Origin: Listeria seeligeri serovar 1/2b str. SLCC3954 | GTDB taxonomy: Bacteria > Bacillota > Bacilli > Lactobacillales > Listeriaceae | DNA length: 64,000 nucleotides | Assembly: GCF_000027145.1 (NCBI RefSeq) | Contig: NC_013891.1 | Span: forward strand, 682,001 to 746,000 | Direction of reading: 5' to 3' | Shown here: one piece after another, positions 34,401 to 42,197 of the stretch | How positions within the stretch are numbered: position 1 is the stretch's first letter | Layout of the letters: the number at the start of each line of letters is the position of its first letter | Translations under genes and position numbers: made by a program | The notes under the pieces: generated by a model | The model's input: only the letters and a program-made list of their open reading frames with translations | What the model was told of the DNA's origin: nothing | Databases searched by the model: none

Positions 34401-35097
34401 AGCTGACAAAATAGTAGACATAGTAGGTTACAAAGAATTAGAAAGAATATATTTAGATAGTTTTGATGATGAAAACGTTGATGATTCTGGGGCGATTTTT
34501 AAAAGCCTGTTAAAAAAAGGTGATGCTAATTTTATTTACTTATTTCTTACTAAGCTGAATACTGAAAGGCTGAAATTAAATTCTGTGAAACGTGATATTC
34601 AACTAAAGTATATATGGAAATCACAGGTTGCGGAGGAAGGAATTAAAAAATATCTAGACTTCTTAATTCAAGAAAATCGTGTGATTTATGTTGGGGTAGA
34701 TCCATATTTGGAAGAAATATTCAAAGCAAATACCGAACGTACTTCGGAGTTTATAAAGGCAGAGATATTTGATACTGGAGATGAGAATAGATTGGTTAAT
34801 TTGTACAATCTGTCTCTTGAAATATTTGATGATGAGGTATTACTACATTTATTCAAATTACTCAAAGATAAAGACATTAATGCTAATTTTTTGGAGAAAT
34901 TAAATTTAACGATGCGTACTCATAGTTGGTCAGGAAGTTTAGTACCATTGTTAGATAAAGAAATCAGTTTTTTGAATCAGTTACTTGAAATTTTTGAAGG
35001 TATAAAATATATTTCTCATGCTTTAGTTATTTCAACACGGATAGATTCACTTAAAAAGCAAAAAGAAAAGGAATTGTTGTCAGATTACTTGGAATAA
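31456..35097 (+). CDS. STAND-like P-loop NTPase with nuclease-like N-terminus, candidate antiphage protein
   Basis: Single polypeptide of 1213 residues with AGGAGGGGG as ribosome site. Residues 1-170 look like a PD-(D/E)XK-type domain: Glu15 in LEGGRFQKLC, Asp54 in GIPDTYF, then a strand ILVMYGT where the catalytic Lys is not evident. Residues 180-400 are an ATPase with Walker A GISGTGKT (208-215) and Walker B YLFLDDANM (256-264), fitting the STAND (nSTAND3-like) class. Residues 450-1213 are helical without recognisable repeats, the usual place of a sensor. The layout resembles Avs and related immune NTPases. Lower GC than its neighbours suggests transfer. Defence is inferred. Confidence 0.72.
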   Translation: MSRLNRIQNEIKQLEGGRFQKLCDIYLYRKRSWENIVSLGSMEGTDKTTKGIPDTYFFDNQSNRYILVMYGTRADSTAKLEVDIKEAIEKTKIDKKDIQEIICCHTSSNLTVSKDKELRSLAGPIELKLIGIDTLSHDLLQFKYQNLVKDFLGIAESTEQVWNIEQFISIHDKSKTNAPLNTSFIDETDTVEELTEDLNGHQILLLSGISGTGKTRLAIEVCKKLPSDSNVICVKSNSMPVYQDIKDALDNNRVNYLFLDDANMITNFDAIVNLLRLEEYEQKLKIIITVRDYALSGIINQLKSFKIKTQKVSLMSDEQIELLINSINKVSSSNLRKIIKLSHNNPRIAVVASIMAKEQNYEFIDNGKGILGSYYYQIIKENALSQSEKVSLFILSFRHKLNLTDTDTLQELLTFFKLDFDNFLVSLNQLHDKELCDIFQDKAAKVSDQSLSDFVIIDFIANNKVFKVRDFFLSLFPENAKDIVEMLVLVNNFNSSNDWVDYLTAEIKYVYNEVIADIDKERFLTQYGALIPIEALTYTNEKIQSTSCSEYQISQKEFEEKKRSNQIEDPIIEILCSLSNSERFNDAGMLLMEYLKKRQDKVYEVFSAIKSNFDIEEDGNSYLEKRFCVFEIFSKQKNINELTALLIVNVAENFLKFSGEKFISNGRSVVISRYTLVDGEYLIELHTKIFYMLFEVYNLEYVEVNNHIDKLLFNYPVYEVKNGFLETVSSDLKCIENLFFKDLNKLDIRQEAIVFKLNSEKNKLNLNSQLFFEYKPSSRQKIYKIFSSNMLDYKAEEFDYEKAQKLRIKNLSESFNGYFNNLPWIFNILSEYQSDELLNKYELEESILLLYSQLEIADKVQMLTALLSSEFSLSNYHFDYYMEKLSFEEGKNILNCVKKEVDERWYLSNLFTCNKINNDMIKELVLFLKNLKNYEKVNSFNILSFESYIKQDATILDILMSKYRGGEISKRFFIPSYVPEEKADKIVDIVGYKELERIYLDSFDDENVDDSGAIFKSLLKKGDANFIYLFLTKLNTERLKLNSVKRDIQLKYIWKSQVAEEGIKKYLDFLIQENRVIYVGVDPYLEEIFKANTERTSEFIKAEIFDTGDENRLVNLYNLSLEIFDDEVLLHLFKLLKDKDINANFLEKLNLTMRTHSWSGSLVPLLDKEISFLNQLLEIFEGIKYISHALVISTRIDSLKKQKEKELLSDYLE

Positions 35098-35433
35098 AAT
35101 TATGAAATAGATATGTTATTCTTCAAAATTCTGTTTGGAGTGCTAAAAATTAATGATAATGATGAGTATTTATTATTAATGGTAGTCTTGTTCTAATTAA
35201 CGTGTATTTTGGGGTGCGTCTTGAGGTGCGAAGGGATTAAAGTAAGCTGAAATCCATTAAAACCTTATCTAATGGGATGTCCGCTCAGTCCATTGATACT
35301 AAATGATTTTCAAGCTCTTTGAAAATTTTTTGCACACAAACAGGCCTTAAGAAAGGCTATAAATCTTTATATTTCCAATTAATATTCACTTTATACTAAC
35401 ACTAAGCACACTTCTCAACAGTAGACAAAAAAC
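35098..35433. other. Non-coding right flank of the island
   Basis: No ORF with a ribosome site. It contains an inverted repeat CCATTA-N10-TAATGG (35254-35275), a GGTGCG direct repeat near 35215-35235, and a weak AT-rich hairpin with T-run (35306-35331) that may end the NTPase transcript. I see no integrase or clear attachment-site duplication matching the left flank. Confidence 0.5.
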
Positions 35434-35480
35434 GCTATGCCTCCATTCCTAACAAACAGGAAACGAGGCATAGCTTTTTT
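35434..35480. terminator. Bidirectional terminator
   Basis: GCTATGCCTC/GAGGCATAGC perfect 10-bp stem flanked by AAAAAA and TTTTTT. It terminates the minus-strand UPF0266 gene and insulates the island. Confidence 0.9.
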
Positions 35481-35962
35481 CAACTATATGTAGCAAACAC
35501 AGCAAGCATTTTCTCCAAATCTTTCTCAGACTTCGCAAACAACATTAACCGTTGACGATTCGTTTCAATCACAAGTATGCCGTCTTCGGATAAATTCATT
35601 CGTTCAATTTTGTCATAAGGGAAAAATAATAAAGCGTAAAAAATACCAGTTTCTTTAAAGACGGCTCTTGAACTACGGAAGAAGCAAATGTAGATGAAAA
35701 GCACTCCCATGATTGCTAGTAATACCGAAGTGGAGAATGGGCCTTCCCGGAAGAACGCATTAGAAACAAATAACAGCGCGATAATCCCAACAAAAAGATA
35801 GCCGTCCCAACGACCTCGAGAACGCAATTTGACAGTTAAAACAGATTTGCCTTTCCAAAGTGGAATAACTGCATCATTATACAAGATGTATAGTAATGTC
35901 AGTATGTTGGCAACAAACAAAAAGATATTCGTAGCATCCCAAACCATTTTTTTATCACTCAC
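35480..35962 (-). CDS. UPF0266 (YobD-like) membrane protein
   Basis: 160 residues with about three transmembrane helices (about 10-30, 55-70, 80-96) and a cytoplasmic C-terminal domain holding [16 protein letters not shown], the hallmark of UPF0266/DUF986. In E. coli the homologue yobD lies next to manXYZ, and here it again follows a mannose-family PTS. The function is unknown; the conserved neighbourhood suggests a link to mannose PTS activity. Confidence 0.85.
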   Translation of the reverse strand: MSDKKMVWDATNIFLFVANILTLLYILYNDAVIPLWKGKSVLTVKLRSRGRWDGYLFVGIIALLFVSNAFFREGPFSTSVLLAIMGVLFIYICFFRSSRAVFKETGIFYALLFFPYDKIERMNLSEDGILVIETNRQRLMLFAKSEKDLEKMLAVFATYS

Positions 35963-36016
35963 AATCTATCATTGATTTCATTTAAACATATTGTAACATA
36001 ATTACCCAAATAAAAG

Positions 36017-36044
36017 GGAGAACCGGACTTGATTCCGGCTCTCC
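36017..36044 (-). terminator. Terminator of the mpo operon
   Basis: GGAGA-CCGGA/TCCGG-TCTCC stem with one mismatch pair; the minus strand continues CTTTTATTT. Confidence 0.8.
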
Positions 36045-36067
36045 GCATTTTTAATATATGAAATTTC

Positions 36068-36946
36068 TTAACCTAGTGGTGAGTAGCCAGCTGGTGGAAG
36101 GCCTAAGATGCCGGACCAGTAACCAAGAATACCAACTACGAATAGTCCTAGGATTAACCAAAGTGCATTGACTTTTTTCTTCAGAATCCACATACATGCG
36201 AATGTTAGAAGTAGGGCAAGAAGACCTGGCATTAATTGGTCCAAAATACTTTGAACGGTTGTTGGGACTTCTTTACCAGTTTTAGAGTCTGTAGTAGTAT
36301 AGGCTACTAGTGGCACGTAAATCGTAGTCCATTTGTTTACGAGCGCACCCATTACGAATAGCCCGAGAATAGAAGCACCTTCCGTTAGTTTTTGGAGTAA
36401 GCCACCAGACATATCAGATACAACATCAGTACCTTTTGTATATCCATAGAACACGCCCCAATAACGGAAGCCTAAACGAATCGCATTGAATAATACGAAG
36501 AATAAAATTGGTCCAATAATACTACCGTCTGTTGCAAAACCAGCCCCTAATGCAGCTAGTACGGGACGAACAGTTCCCCAGAAGATTGGATCCCCAACGC
36601 CAGCAAGTGGTCCCATTAGACCAACTTTGATACCATTGATAGCACCGTCATCAATATCAGCGCCGTTTGCTTTTTGTTCTTCCATCGCAGTGGTTACACC
36701 TAAGATTGGTGCGGCCATATAAGGATGGGTATTAAAGAATTCTAAGTGACGTTTGATTGCTTGCTCTCTTTCCGGCCCTTTTTCCGGATAAAGGCGTTTA
36801 ATTACTGGAATTACGGAGAAACAGAATCCTAAAGACTGCATCCGCTCAAAGTTCCATGACCCTTGGAAGAGGTTGGAACGAACGAATACGCCCATTAAAT
36901 CACGTTTAGTTATTTTCTTTTCATTAACTATAATTTGTTCACTCAT
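36068..36946 (-). CDS. mpoD: Mannose-family PTS IID component
   Basis: Integral membrane subunit of 292 residues. The N-terminal SNLFQGSWNFERMQSLGFCFSVIPVIKRLYP and GPLAGVGDPIFWGTVRPVLAALGAG blocks define the EIID-Man family. It forms the sugar channel with IIC. Follows mpoC by 18 nt. In Listeria the Mpo permease transports at a low rate and mainly acts as a glucose/mannose sensor for ManR (known for L. monocytogenes). Confidence 0.92.
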   Translation of the reverse strand: MSEQIIVNEKKITKRDLMGVFVRSNLFQGSWNFERMQSLGFCFSVIPVIKRLYPEKGPEREQAIKRHLEFFNTHPYMAAPILGVTTAMEEQKANGADIDDGAINGIKVGLMGPLAGVGDPIFWGTVRPVLAALGAGFATDGSIIGPILFFVLFNAIRLGFRYWGVFYGYTKGTDVVSDMSGGLLQKLTEGASILGLFVMGALVNKWTTIYVPLVAYTTTDSKTGKEVPTTVQSILDQLMPGLLALLLTFACMWILKKKVNALWLILGLFVVGILGYWSGILGLPPAGYSPLG

Positions 36947-36964
36947 ATTTTTTCTCCCCCTTCC

Positions 36965-37777
36965 TTAGTCATCAAGGTCGTCGTCGAGATCGTCTGCTTG
37001 CCGTCCGCCGCCGCCTCCACCGTATTGCTCGATAGCTGCTTTTAATTGATATTTAGGGTTAAGTTGGATATAAATAATTGCTGCAACTAGACCTAGAACA
37101 CCTAGCGCTACTAAGTTGAAAGCTGTAAATGCCGCGACAACAAAACCTAAGAAGAAGAAAGGCATTAAATATTTAGCTGACATCATGTTAATAACCATGG
37201 CATAACCAACGACAACGATAAATCCGCCAGCTACGTTTAGGCCGTTAACGATAACGTCTGGAATAGCATTTAACAGATTTTCTACGGCATCTGTACCAAC
37301 TGTTACGGCAACAATCATAGCTGGAATTGCGATACGCATTGCTTGAAGTAAGAGTGCTGAAACATGTATCCAGTCGAGACTTCTGAGGTTACCTTCCTTA
37401 CCAGCTTTATCAGCCATATGTTGGAAAGCAACTGTAATTGTACGAACAAGGATAGTAAGTACTTGTCCAAGAGCAGCTAAAGGAATCGCTAGTGAAATAC
37501 CTACGCTGATATCTTGTCCACCTGTAATAACTAAGATAGTAGAAATAATTGAAGCAAGTGCCGCATCTGGTGCAACCGCAGCCCCGATATTCATCCATCC
37601 AAGCGCGATCATTTCAAGTGTTCCCCCAATGATAATACCGGTCGTAATATCCCCAAGAACTAGACCAATTAGCGTACAAGCAATTAATGGACGGTGAGTT
37701 TGCCACTCATCCAAAATACTACCCATACCACTAATACAGGAAACGAGGAATACAAGGATTAATTGTATTGCAGTCAT
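36965..37777 (-). CDS. mpoC: Mannose-family PTS IIC component
   Basis: Membrane subunit of about 270 residues with several helices. The start MTAIQLILVFLVSCISGMGSILDEW and the PLIACTLIGLVLGDITTGIIIGGTLEMIALG block are typical of EIIC-Man. I chose ATG 37777 with GGGAGGG as ribosome site; the longer ATG at 37828 lacks one. The tail is unusual: a glycine run GGGGGGR then DDLDDDLDD. Separated from mpoB by a 161-nt gap holding a small ORF. Confidence 0.92.
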   Translation of the reverse strand: MTAIQLILVFLVSCISGMGSILDEWQTHRPLIACTLIGLVLGDITTGIIIGGTLEMIALGWMNIGAAVAPDAALASIISTILVITGGQDISVGISLAIPLAALGQVLTILVRTITVAFQHMADKAGKEGNLRSLDWIHVSALLLQAMRIAIPAMIVAVTVGTDAVENLLNAIPDVIVNGLNVAGGFIVVVGYAMVINMMSAKYLMPFFFLGFVVAAFTAFNLVALGVLGLVAAIIYIQLNPKYQLKAAIEQYGGGGGGRQADDLDDDLDD

Positions 37778-37824
37778 ATTTTTCCCTCCCAATTTTTCTT
37801 TAAAATGATAAAAATAAAATGATT

Positions 37825-37875
37825 TCAATATGCTGACTGACTAACCGAGGTGTATAATGCATGAGCTTTATTCAT
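37825..37875 (-). CDS. Possible 16-residue peptide between mpoB and mpoC
   Basis: MNKAHALYTSVSQSAY, with AAAGGGGTG 4 nt before the ATG. It lies in the only sizeable gap of the PTS operon. It could be a real peptide, a translational coupler or chance; no family recognised. Confidence 0.3.
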   Translation of the reverse strand: MNKAHALYTSVSQSAY

Positions 37876-37938
37876 GAATCACCCCTTTAAGGCATTCCTT
37901 TTAAACGCTTGCATTCCAGTCTATAAAAATTAAGTAGT

Positions 37939-38424
37939 TTATTTGTCTTTATCAAGTAGTGGAATAAGTTTTACTTTACTATCAGAAGCAACTTTGCGGA
38001 TTTCTAGTTCGATTCCTTTTTCATCTAATTTACGGAATGCTGCTTCGTCTGTTTCATCTACCGACACTGCGTTAGTAATCATGTGTTTACCTTCGCGGAA
38101 TGCCATGCCACCGATATTAACCGTTGTGATATTAACGCCAGCTTCGACCAAAGTGAGTACATCTGTTGGGTTAGTAAATAATAACATTACAGGTGTAGTA
38201 GCGTATTTAGGATTGTTATATACGCGAATTCCTTTTTGTACATCAACAACGCTTGCTTTTACTCCAGGAGGGGCTACTTGTGTAAGAAGTGTTTTACGAA
38301 CTTCATCTTTTGCTACATCATCACTAATAACGATGATACGTTCCACCTGTGTTTCTTTTGTCCAAACTGTTGCTACTTGTCCGTGAATTAAACGGTCGTC
38401 AATACGTGCTAAGCGAATTTCCAT
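37939..38424 (-). CDS. mpoB: Mannose-family PTS IIB component
   Basis: Cytoplasmic phosphocarrier of 161 residues. RIDDRLIHGQV holds the phosphorylated His14, followed by the TVWTKE and LFTNPTDVLTLVEAGV segments typical of EIIB-Man. It accepts phosphate from IIA and passes it to the sugar at IIC/IID. Its ATG overlaps the IIA stop (TAATG), so the two are translationally coupled. Confidence 0.93.
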   Translation of the reverse strand: MEIRLARIDDRLIHGQVATVWTKETQVERIIVISDDVAKDEVRKTLLTQVAPPGVKASVVDVQKGIRVYNNPKYATTPVMLLFTNPTDVLTLVEAGVNITTVNIGGMAFREGKHMITNAVSVDETDEAAFRKLDEKGIELEIRKVASDSKVKLIPLLDKDK

Positions 38425-38858
38425 TATAAATCGTCCTCCCCGACTTGTGTTTCCATTTTTGGTAATGAATTTTTTAGAGACCTAACGCCACCAATTCCTG
38501 CTTTTAGAGCAGTTTCTACTAAATCTTTTTGATTACTTGCTGTGCGCATTGATAGCACTTCAAGTAACATCGGAATATTGACACCGGTGACAACATCCAT
38601 ATTTTCTTCAGGTAACGCAATTTGGCTTGATGCATTATAAGGACTACCACCAAATAGGTCTACCATAAAAATAACGCCTTCTGAAGTATCCATTTTCTCT
38701 AGCTTTTCTTTAAATTTGGTAATAAGCGTATCCGTGTTTTCTCCAGGGACAAAAGTAATAAATTCGACATTGTCCTGCTTACCGATAATCATTTCGGCTG
38801 ATTTCAAGAGCTCACGTGCAGATTCACCGTGTGTGCCAATAACAATTCCAACTGGCAT
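38424..38858 (-). CDS. mpoA: Mannose-family PTS IIA component
   Basis: Cytoplasmic protein of 144 residues. GIVIGTHGESARELLKSAEMI contains active-site His10, the residue phosphorylated by HPr, and FMVDLFGGSPYN is the second family block. IIA and IIB are separate here, unlike the fused IIAB of the main Mpt permease. I chose ATG 38858 because AAGGAGGAG precedes it; the upstream ATG at 38918 overlaps the sigma-54 promoter. Confidence 0.93.
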   Translation of the reverse strand: MPVGIVIGTHGESARELLKSAEMIIGKQDNVEFITFVPGENTDTLITKFKEKLEKMDTSEGVIFMVDLFGGSPYNASSQIALPEENMDVVTGVNIPMLLEVLSMRTASNQKDLVETALKAGIGGVRSLKNSLPKMETQVGEDDL

Positions 38859-38907
38859 AAGTATCTCCTCCTTAAAGCGTGGATATGAATCCTCCAATAA
38901 TACTAAC

Positions 38908-38923
38908 GCAATAACCATGCCAA
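38908..38923 (-). promoter_or_regulatory. Sigma-54 (-24/-12) promoter of the mpo operon
   Basis: The minus strand reads TTGGCATGGTTATTGC, with GG and GC separated by exactly 10 nt as RpoN requires. It lies about 50 nt before mpoA, with the cognate activator gene manR upstream. Confidence 0.88.
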
Positions 38924-39005
38924 CTTTTCTGTATTAAACGACCTCCTTTGGTAATAGAAGTGTTTAAAGGCTTTTCTAAGCGCTTTACAGTAGTTGGCTG
39001 AAGCA

Positions 39006-39035
39006 TTAATACGCTATAAAAATACTTTAATACAC
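39006..39035. promoter_or_regulatory. Candidate ManR upstream activating site
   Basis: TTAATACGC at 39006-39014 and TTAATACAC at 39027-39035, 21 bp (two turns) apart, about 85-110 nt upstream of the -24/-12 promoter. The same TTAATACAC occurs in the palindrome before manR. Confidence 0.5.
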
Positions 39036-39130
39036 TAAAAACTAGTTTTCGGACATACATACAACCTTACCCTAAAAAACTGGCTAGAAAACTTAATAAC
39101 AAATGTTTACAGAATTTTTAAGAAAAAAAG

Positions 39131-39174
39131 AGTTAAGACACCTATTGATTGAGAACGCAATAGGTGTCTTAACT
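39131..39174 (-). terminator. manR terminator
   Basis: AGTTAAGACACCTATTG pairs perfectly with CAATAGGTGTCTTAACT (17 bp); the minus strand continues into a T-run. Confidence 0.92.
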
Positions 39175-39186
39175 CAGTTGAATTTG

Positions 39187-42003
39187 TTATATAGTTACTT
39201 CTGGCTGAATTTCATTTAAAATATCATACAAGTAACAAAGTTCATCGTTCGTGAGTTTTAAGTTCATTTTGTAAATCACTTCTTTATTGGTTTCTTCTAA
39301 AGCTTTGAAAACAGAAGTGTCGATCATATTTTTATCATCATGATAAGTTAATCCGTCATTTAAAACCATTCGTTCCAGTGCGCAACCAACGTGAATTAAT
39401 AAGTTGATTTTAAATGTATTATCAAGTTCATAGCCTAATTTTTTCTCAAGTACGTTTGCAAAGGAACTAAGAATTTCAATCGTTTTCTTAGGGTTTAAAT
39501 AAGTTAAAAATTCATTTAAACTTTCTTCAATAATTTCTTTCGCGATTCGACCAGTTTCCCCGGTTTTTACCATGATATTGCGTTGTTTTACAAGACTTAC
39601 TAATTGCTCCTCGCCATCATCGCCGAATAGTCGTTCGAGCGGGATGAAAGGGATTTGAATTTTAGGATCTTGAATACCAACAGCCATTAAAATATCATTT
39701 TCTTCTTGTAATTCTTCTAGTTTGGTATCCATTTCGTGTAAACCAATCGGAATAACTTTAATCGCATCGGTTGTAATCGTGTCGAGAATATTTTCAATAA
39801 ATAATTGTAGTTTTTCGGCAGTACCTTCACCCGTCGCACAAATAGTAACAATGGCGTGTGGCTTTTGAGTAGAATCGAGCGTATCATCCTCCGAGGTATA
39901 GCCGCCGTAACCACGAAAATCTTTTAGTGAATCATAAATACTGTCTAATTCCATATCTAAAATATTAGATTTACGAACGGCTTCAATTACAGTTGCCGTC
40001 GAAACCATGTCAATTGAACGAACGGGAATGCCTGTCCGTTCTGAAATAACTGGAGCAAAACTTGTGAGAGAGCCCATATCAACAAGTAGTAGGAGACCAC
40101 GCCCCATATCCATTTCGCGTGCACGTTCTGTTAATTTATCAAGGACAATTTTGGGACTTTGGTCAAGTGGCATATCAATTCCTTCCACTAAGCCTTCACC
40201 AAGTAATTTCTTGGCAACACTAACCATGCTGCTAGCCGTATTATTTCCATGAGTAGCAACAAGAACCGCAACCCGCGCATTTTCTTGGTCTTTTAAAAGT
40301 GAGCTAATAAGCAAAGTTAAGTACATTACTTCCATATTTGGAACTCGAATATGAAAGCTAGCTTCGATGTCATCTTTAATTTCTCGTGATAGTTCATAGG
40401 CTTCGGGTTGATCATTGACGACATTTTCGATATTCGTATATTTGAGTGGCTTGTTACTTTCAATCCGCTTGATAAAAGAAGTGAGATGCAGACTAAAGGC
40501 AAGTAAGAAGCGCTCATTCAGTTTCTTGCCAAGTTGATGCTCGATTCGTTGCTCCACACCTTCAGCAAAATTGAGAATTTCTTCATTTACAATTTTTAAA
40601 ATATTTTCGCGGTTATGGATTGTGTTTTTGAACTTATTGTAAAAACTATTGAGGTGAATATCAATATCCATTTTGATGAATTTTTTAATATCATCATCCA
40701 GAACCCCTTGATCCATTAAAATCGAGGCTTTATCTTCAATGATTTTATAAAGGTTGAAATTAGGTTCGTATTCATCCGATGTAATTAAAGTATTATTAAG
40801 CTCCGGGAAAATGGTTGTGTAGGGCTCTAAATATTCAGCGATGGCTTGAAGTTCTTTTCGGCGGTTACTGAAATGGAAAAAGCCATCTTTAATGTTAATT
40901 GGTAAAGTTTTAAAATCAATTAAAATTTCATCATCTTTATCAAAACTATTTAAGAAACCTTGCGCGCAAACTAGTTGGATATTAGATTTGAGTTGACCAA
41001 TATTTCCGTAAGTCGTGTTTCCTAGTAAGGCTTTTGCGGCCTCATCTTCAATTCGAATCGGCTTATTCACACGGTGCGCTTCACTAGAAAGTAAATATTT
41101 AAGTAGTTCAACACGTTCAAAAGCAGTTCGTTCTTCTAAGCTCGGAAGCGTAATAATAATCGGAATCCGGCGCATAAATGTTTTCAAAAGGGAAGATTCC
41201 GGGTTTTCTGTTGTCGCACCAATAATGAGGACATTTGATTTTCGGGTCCGGTCAGTTTCGCCCAGTTTGTTGTATGTACCAGAGTCCATCAAATAAAAAA
41301 TCATTTCTTGGCCTTCTGGTGGGAGACGATGAATTTCATCAAGGAACAAAATCCCGCCATCTGCTTTTTCAACAAGTCCGCCTTTATCATTTTCGGCACC
41401 AGTGAAGGCACCTTTGACATGACCGAAAATATGTGACATTAATAATTGCGGGTTATTATAGTAGTCGGCACAATTGAAAATAATAAACGGCGCATCACTT
41501 GGTAGGCGTTTAGCATGTTGTGAAAAACGATACATCAAATTAGCAAAGAGCGTTTTACCTACACCTGTTTGTCCGAGAATCATCGTATGTAGTCCATTAG
41601 GTGGGTAAAGTACAGCGGCCTTCGCTTGTTCGACAGGAGTTTTCAAACTATCATTTGCTCCAATTAAATCATCGAACGGGCTTCTTTCCGCGATTTTTGG
41701 TTTTAGTAGTTTTAAAAGTGCCGCGCAACTTTCAAATTCTAGTTCGTTATCAGCCAGTATGCGACCAATTTCTTCTTCGACAGCTTTCTTAGGAAAATAA
41801 AGCACTGGTCGGCCAACGATCTTGATGATTTTTCCTTGTCGGTGAAGTTCATTTAATTCCATACTGACATTGTTTCTCAAAATTTCTAAAGTCTCGGAAA
41901 TAGTTGTTGCGGTAAAACCTTCATTTTTCTCAAGTTGCTCGCGAATCGTCATGGTGGAGGGGTTTTCTAAAATAAATTCATAAATGCGATCAATACGCTT
42001 CAT
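39187..42003 (-). CDS. manR: LevR/ManR-type sigma-54 activator with PTS regulation domains
   Basis: Activator of 938 residues. An N-terminal winged helix (about 1-80) is followed by an AAA+ domain (about 105-340) with Walker A GQTGVGKT, the sigma-54-contacting loop GAFTGA and Walker B GGILFLDEIH. Then come PRD1 (about 440-550), an EIIA-Man-like domain (AVLVATHGNNTASS), an EIIB-like region and PRD2 (about 830-930). HPr/EI and EIIB-Mpo phosphorylation would set its activity (known for Listeria ManR). It drives the mpo sigma-54 promoter next door and, in L. monocytogenes, the main mpt operon. Confidence 0.93.
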   Translation of the reverse strand: MKRIDRIYEFILENPSTMTIREQLEKNEGFTATTISETLEILRNNVSMELNELHRQGKIIKIVGRPVLYFPKKAVEEEIGRILADNELEFESCAALLKLLKPKIAERSPFDDLIGANDSLKTPVEQAKAAVLYPPNGLHTMILGQTGVGKTLFANLMYRFSQHAKRLPSDAPFIIFNCADYYNNPQLLMSHIFGHVKGAFTGAENDKGGLVEKADGGILFLDEIHRLPPEGQEMIFYLMDSGTYNKLGETDRTRKSNVLIIGATTENPESSLLKTFMRRIPIIITLPSLEERTAFERVELLKYLLSSEAHRVNKPIRIEDEAAKALLGNTTYGNIGQLKSNIQLVCAQGFLNSFDKDDEILIDFKTLPINIKDGFFHFSNRRKELQAIAEYLEPYTTIFPELNNTLITSDEYEPNFNLYKIIEDKASILMDQGVLDDDIKKFIKMDIDIHLNSFYNKFKNTIHNRENILKIVNEEILNFAEGVEQRIEHQLGKKLNERFLLAFSLHLTSFIKRIESNKPLKYTNIENVVNDQPEAYELSREIKDDIEASFHIRVPNMEVMYLTLLISSLLKDQENARVAVLVATHGNNTASSMVSVAKKLLGEGLVEGIDMPLDQSPKIVLDKLTERAREMDMGRGLLLLVDMGSLTSFAPVISERTGIPVRSIDMVSTATVIEAVRKSNILDMELDSIYDSLKDFRGYGGYTSEDDTLDSTQKPHAIVTICATGEGTAEKLQLFIENILDTITTDAIKVIPIGLHEMDTKLEELQEENDILMAVGIQDPKIQIPFIPLERLFGDDGEEQLVSLVKQRNIMVKTGETGRIAKEIIEESLNEFLTYLNPKKTIEILSSFANVLEKKLGYELDNTFKINLLIHVGCALERMVLNDGLTYHDDKNMIDTSVFKALEETNKEVIYKMNLKLTNDELCYLYDILNEIQPEVTI

Positions 42004-42039
42004 TATAATGCCTCCATTCAGTGTATCGGAAAACGTTTA

Positions 42040-42063
42040 GTGTATTAAAATGAATTAATACAC
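42040..42063. promoter_or_regulatory. Perfect palindrome before manR
   Basis: GTGTATTAA-N6-TTAATACAC, 24 bp in all, 40-60 nt upstream of the manR start. It shares its half-site with the repeats upstream of mpoA, consistent with ManR autoregulation. Confidence 0.5.
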
Positions 42064-42197
42064 ACTTAAATTCTGTATTTAGTTTAGCATGCACGCTGAA
42101 AATGTCAATGATTATTGCATGAAAAAACAAATTGACTAGCCTCGCTGTTAGTACTACTATAATAGAAGTAACAAATAAATCGAATGAGGTGTTCATA

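Noticed and set aside
35254-35275. CCATTA-N10-TAATGG as an integrase attachment site
   Set aside because: No matching direct repeat on the left side of the island and no integrase gene; kept only as a note on the flank.
38978-38991. cre-like AAGCGCTT core upstream of mpo
   Set aside because: Three mismatches from the cre consensus, symmetric on both sides.
42026-42041. cre-like sequence GGAAAACGTTTAGT near manR
   Set aside because: Two mismatches at conserved outer positions of the cre consensus; the ManR-type palindrome next to it explains the region better.
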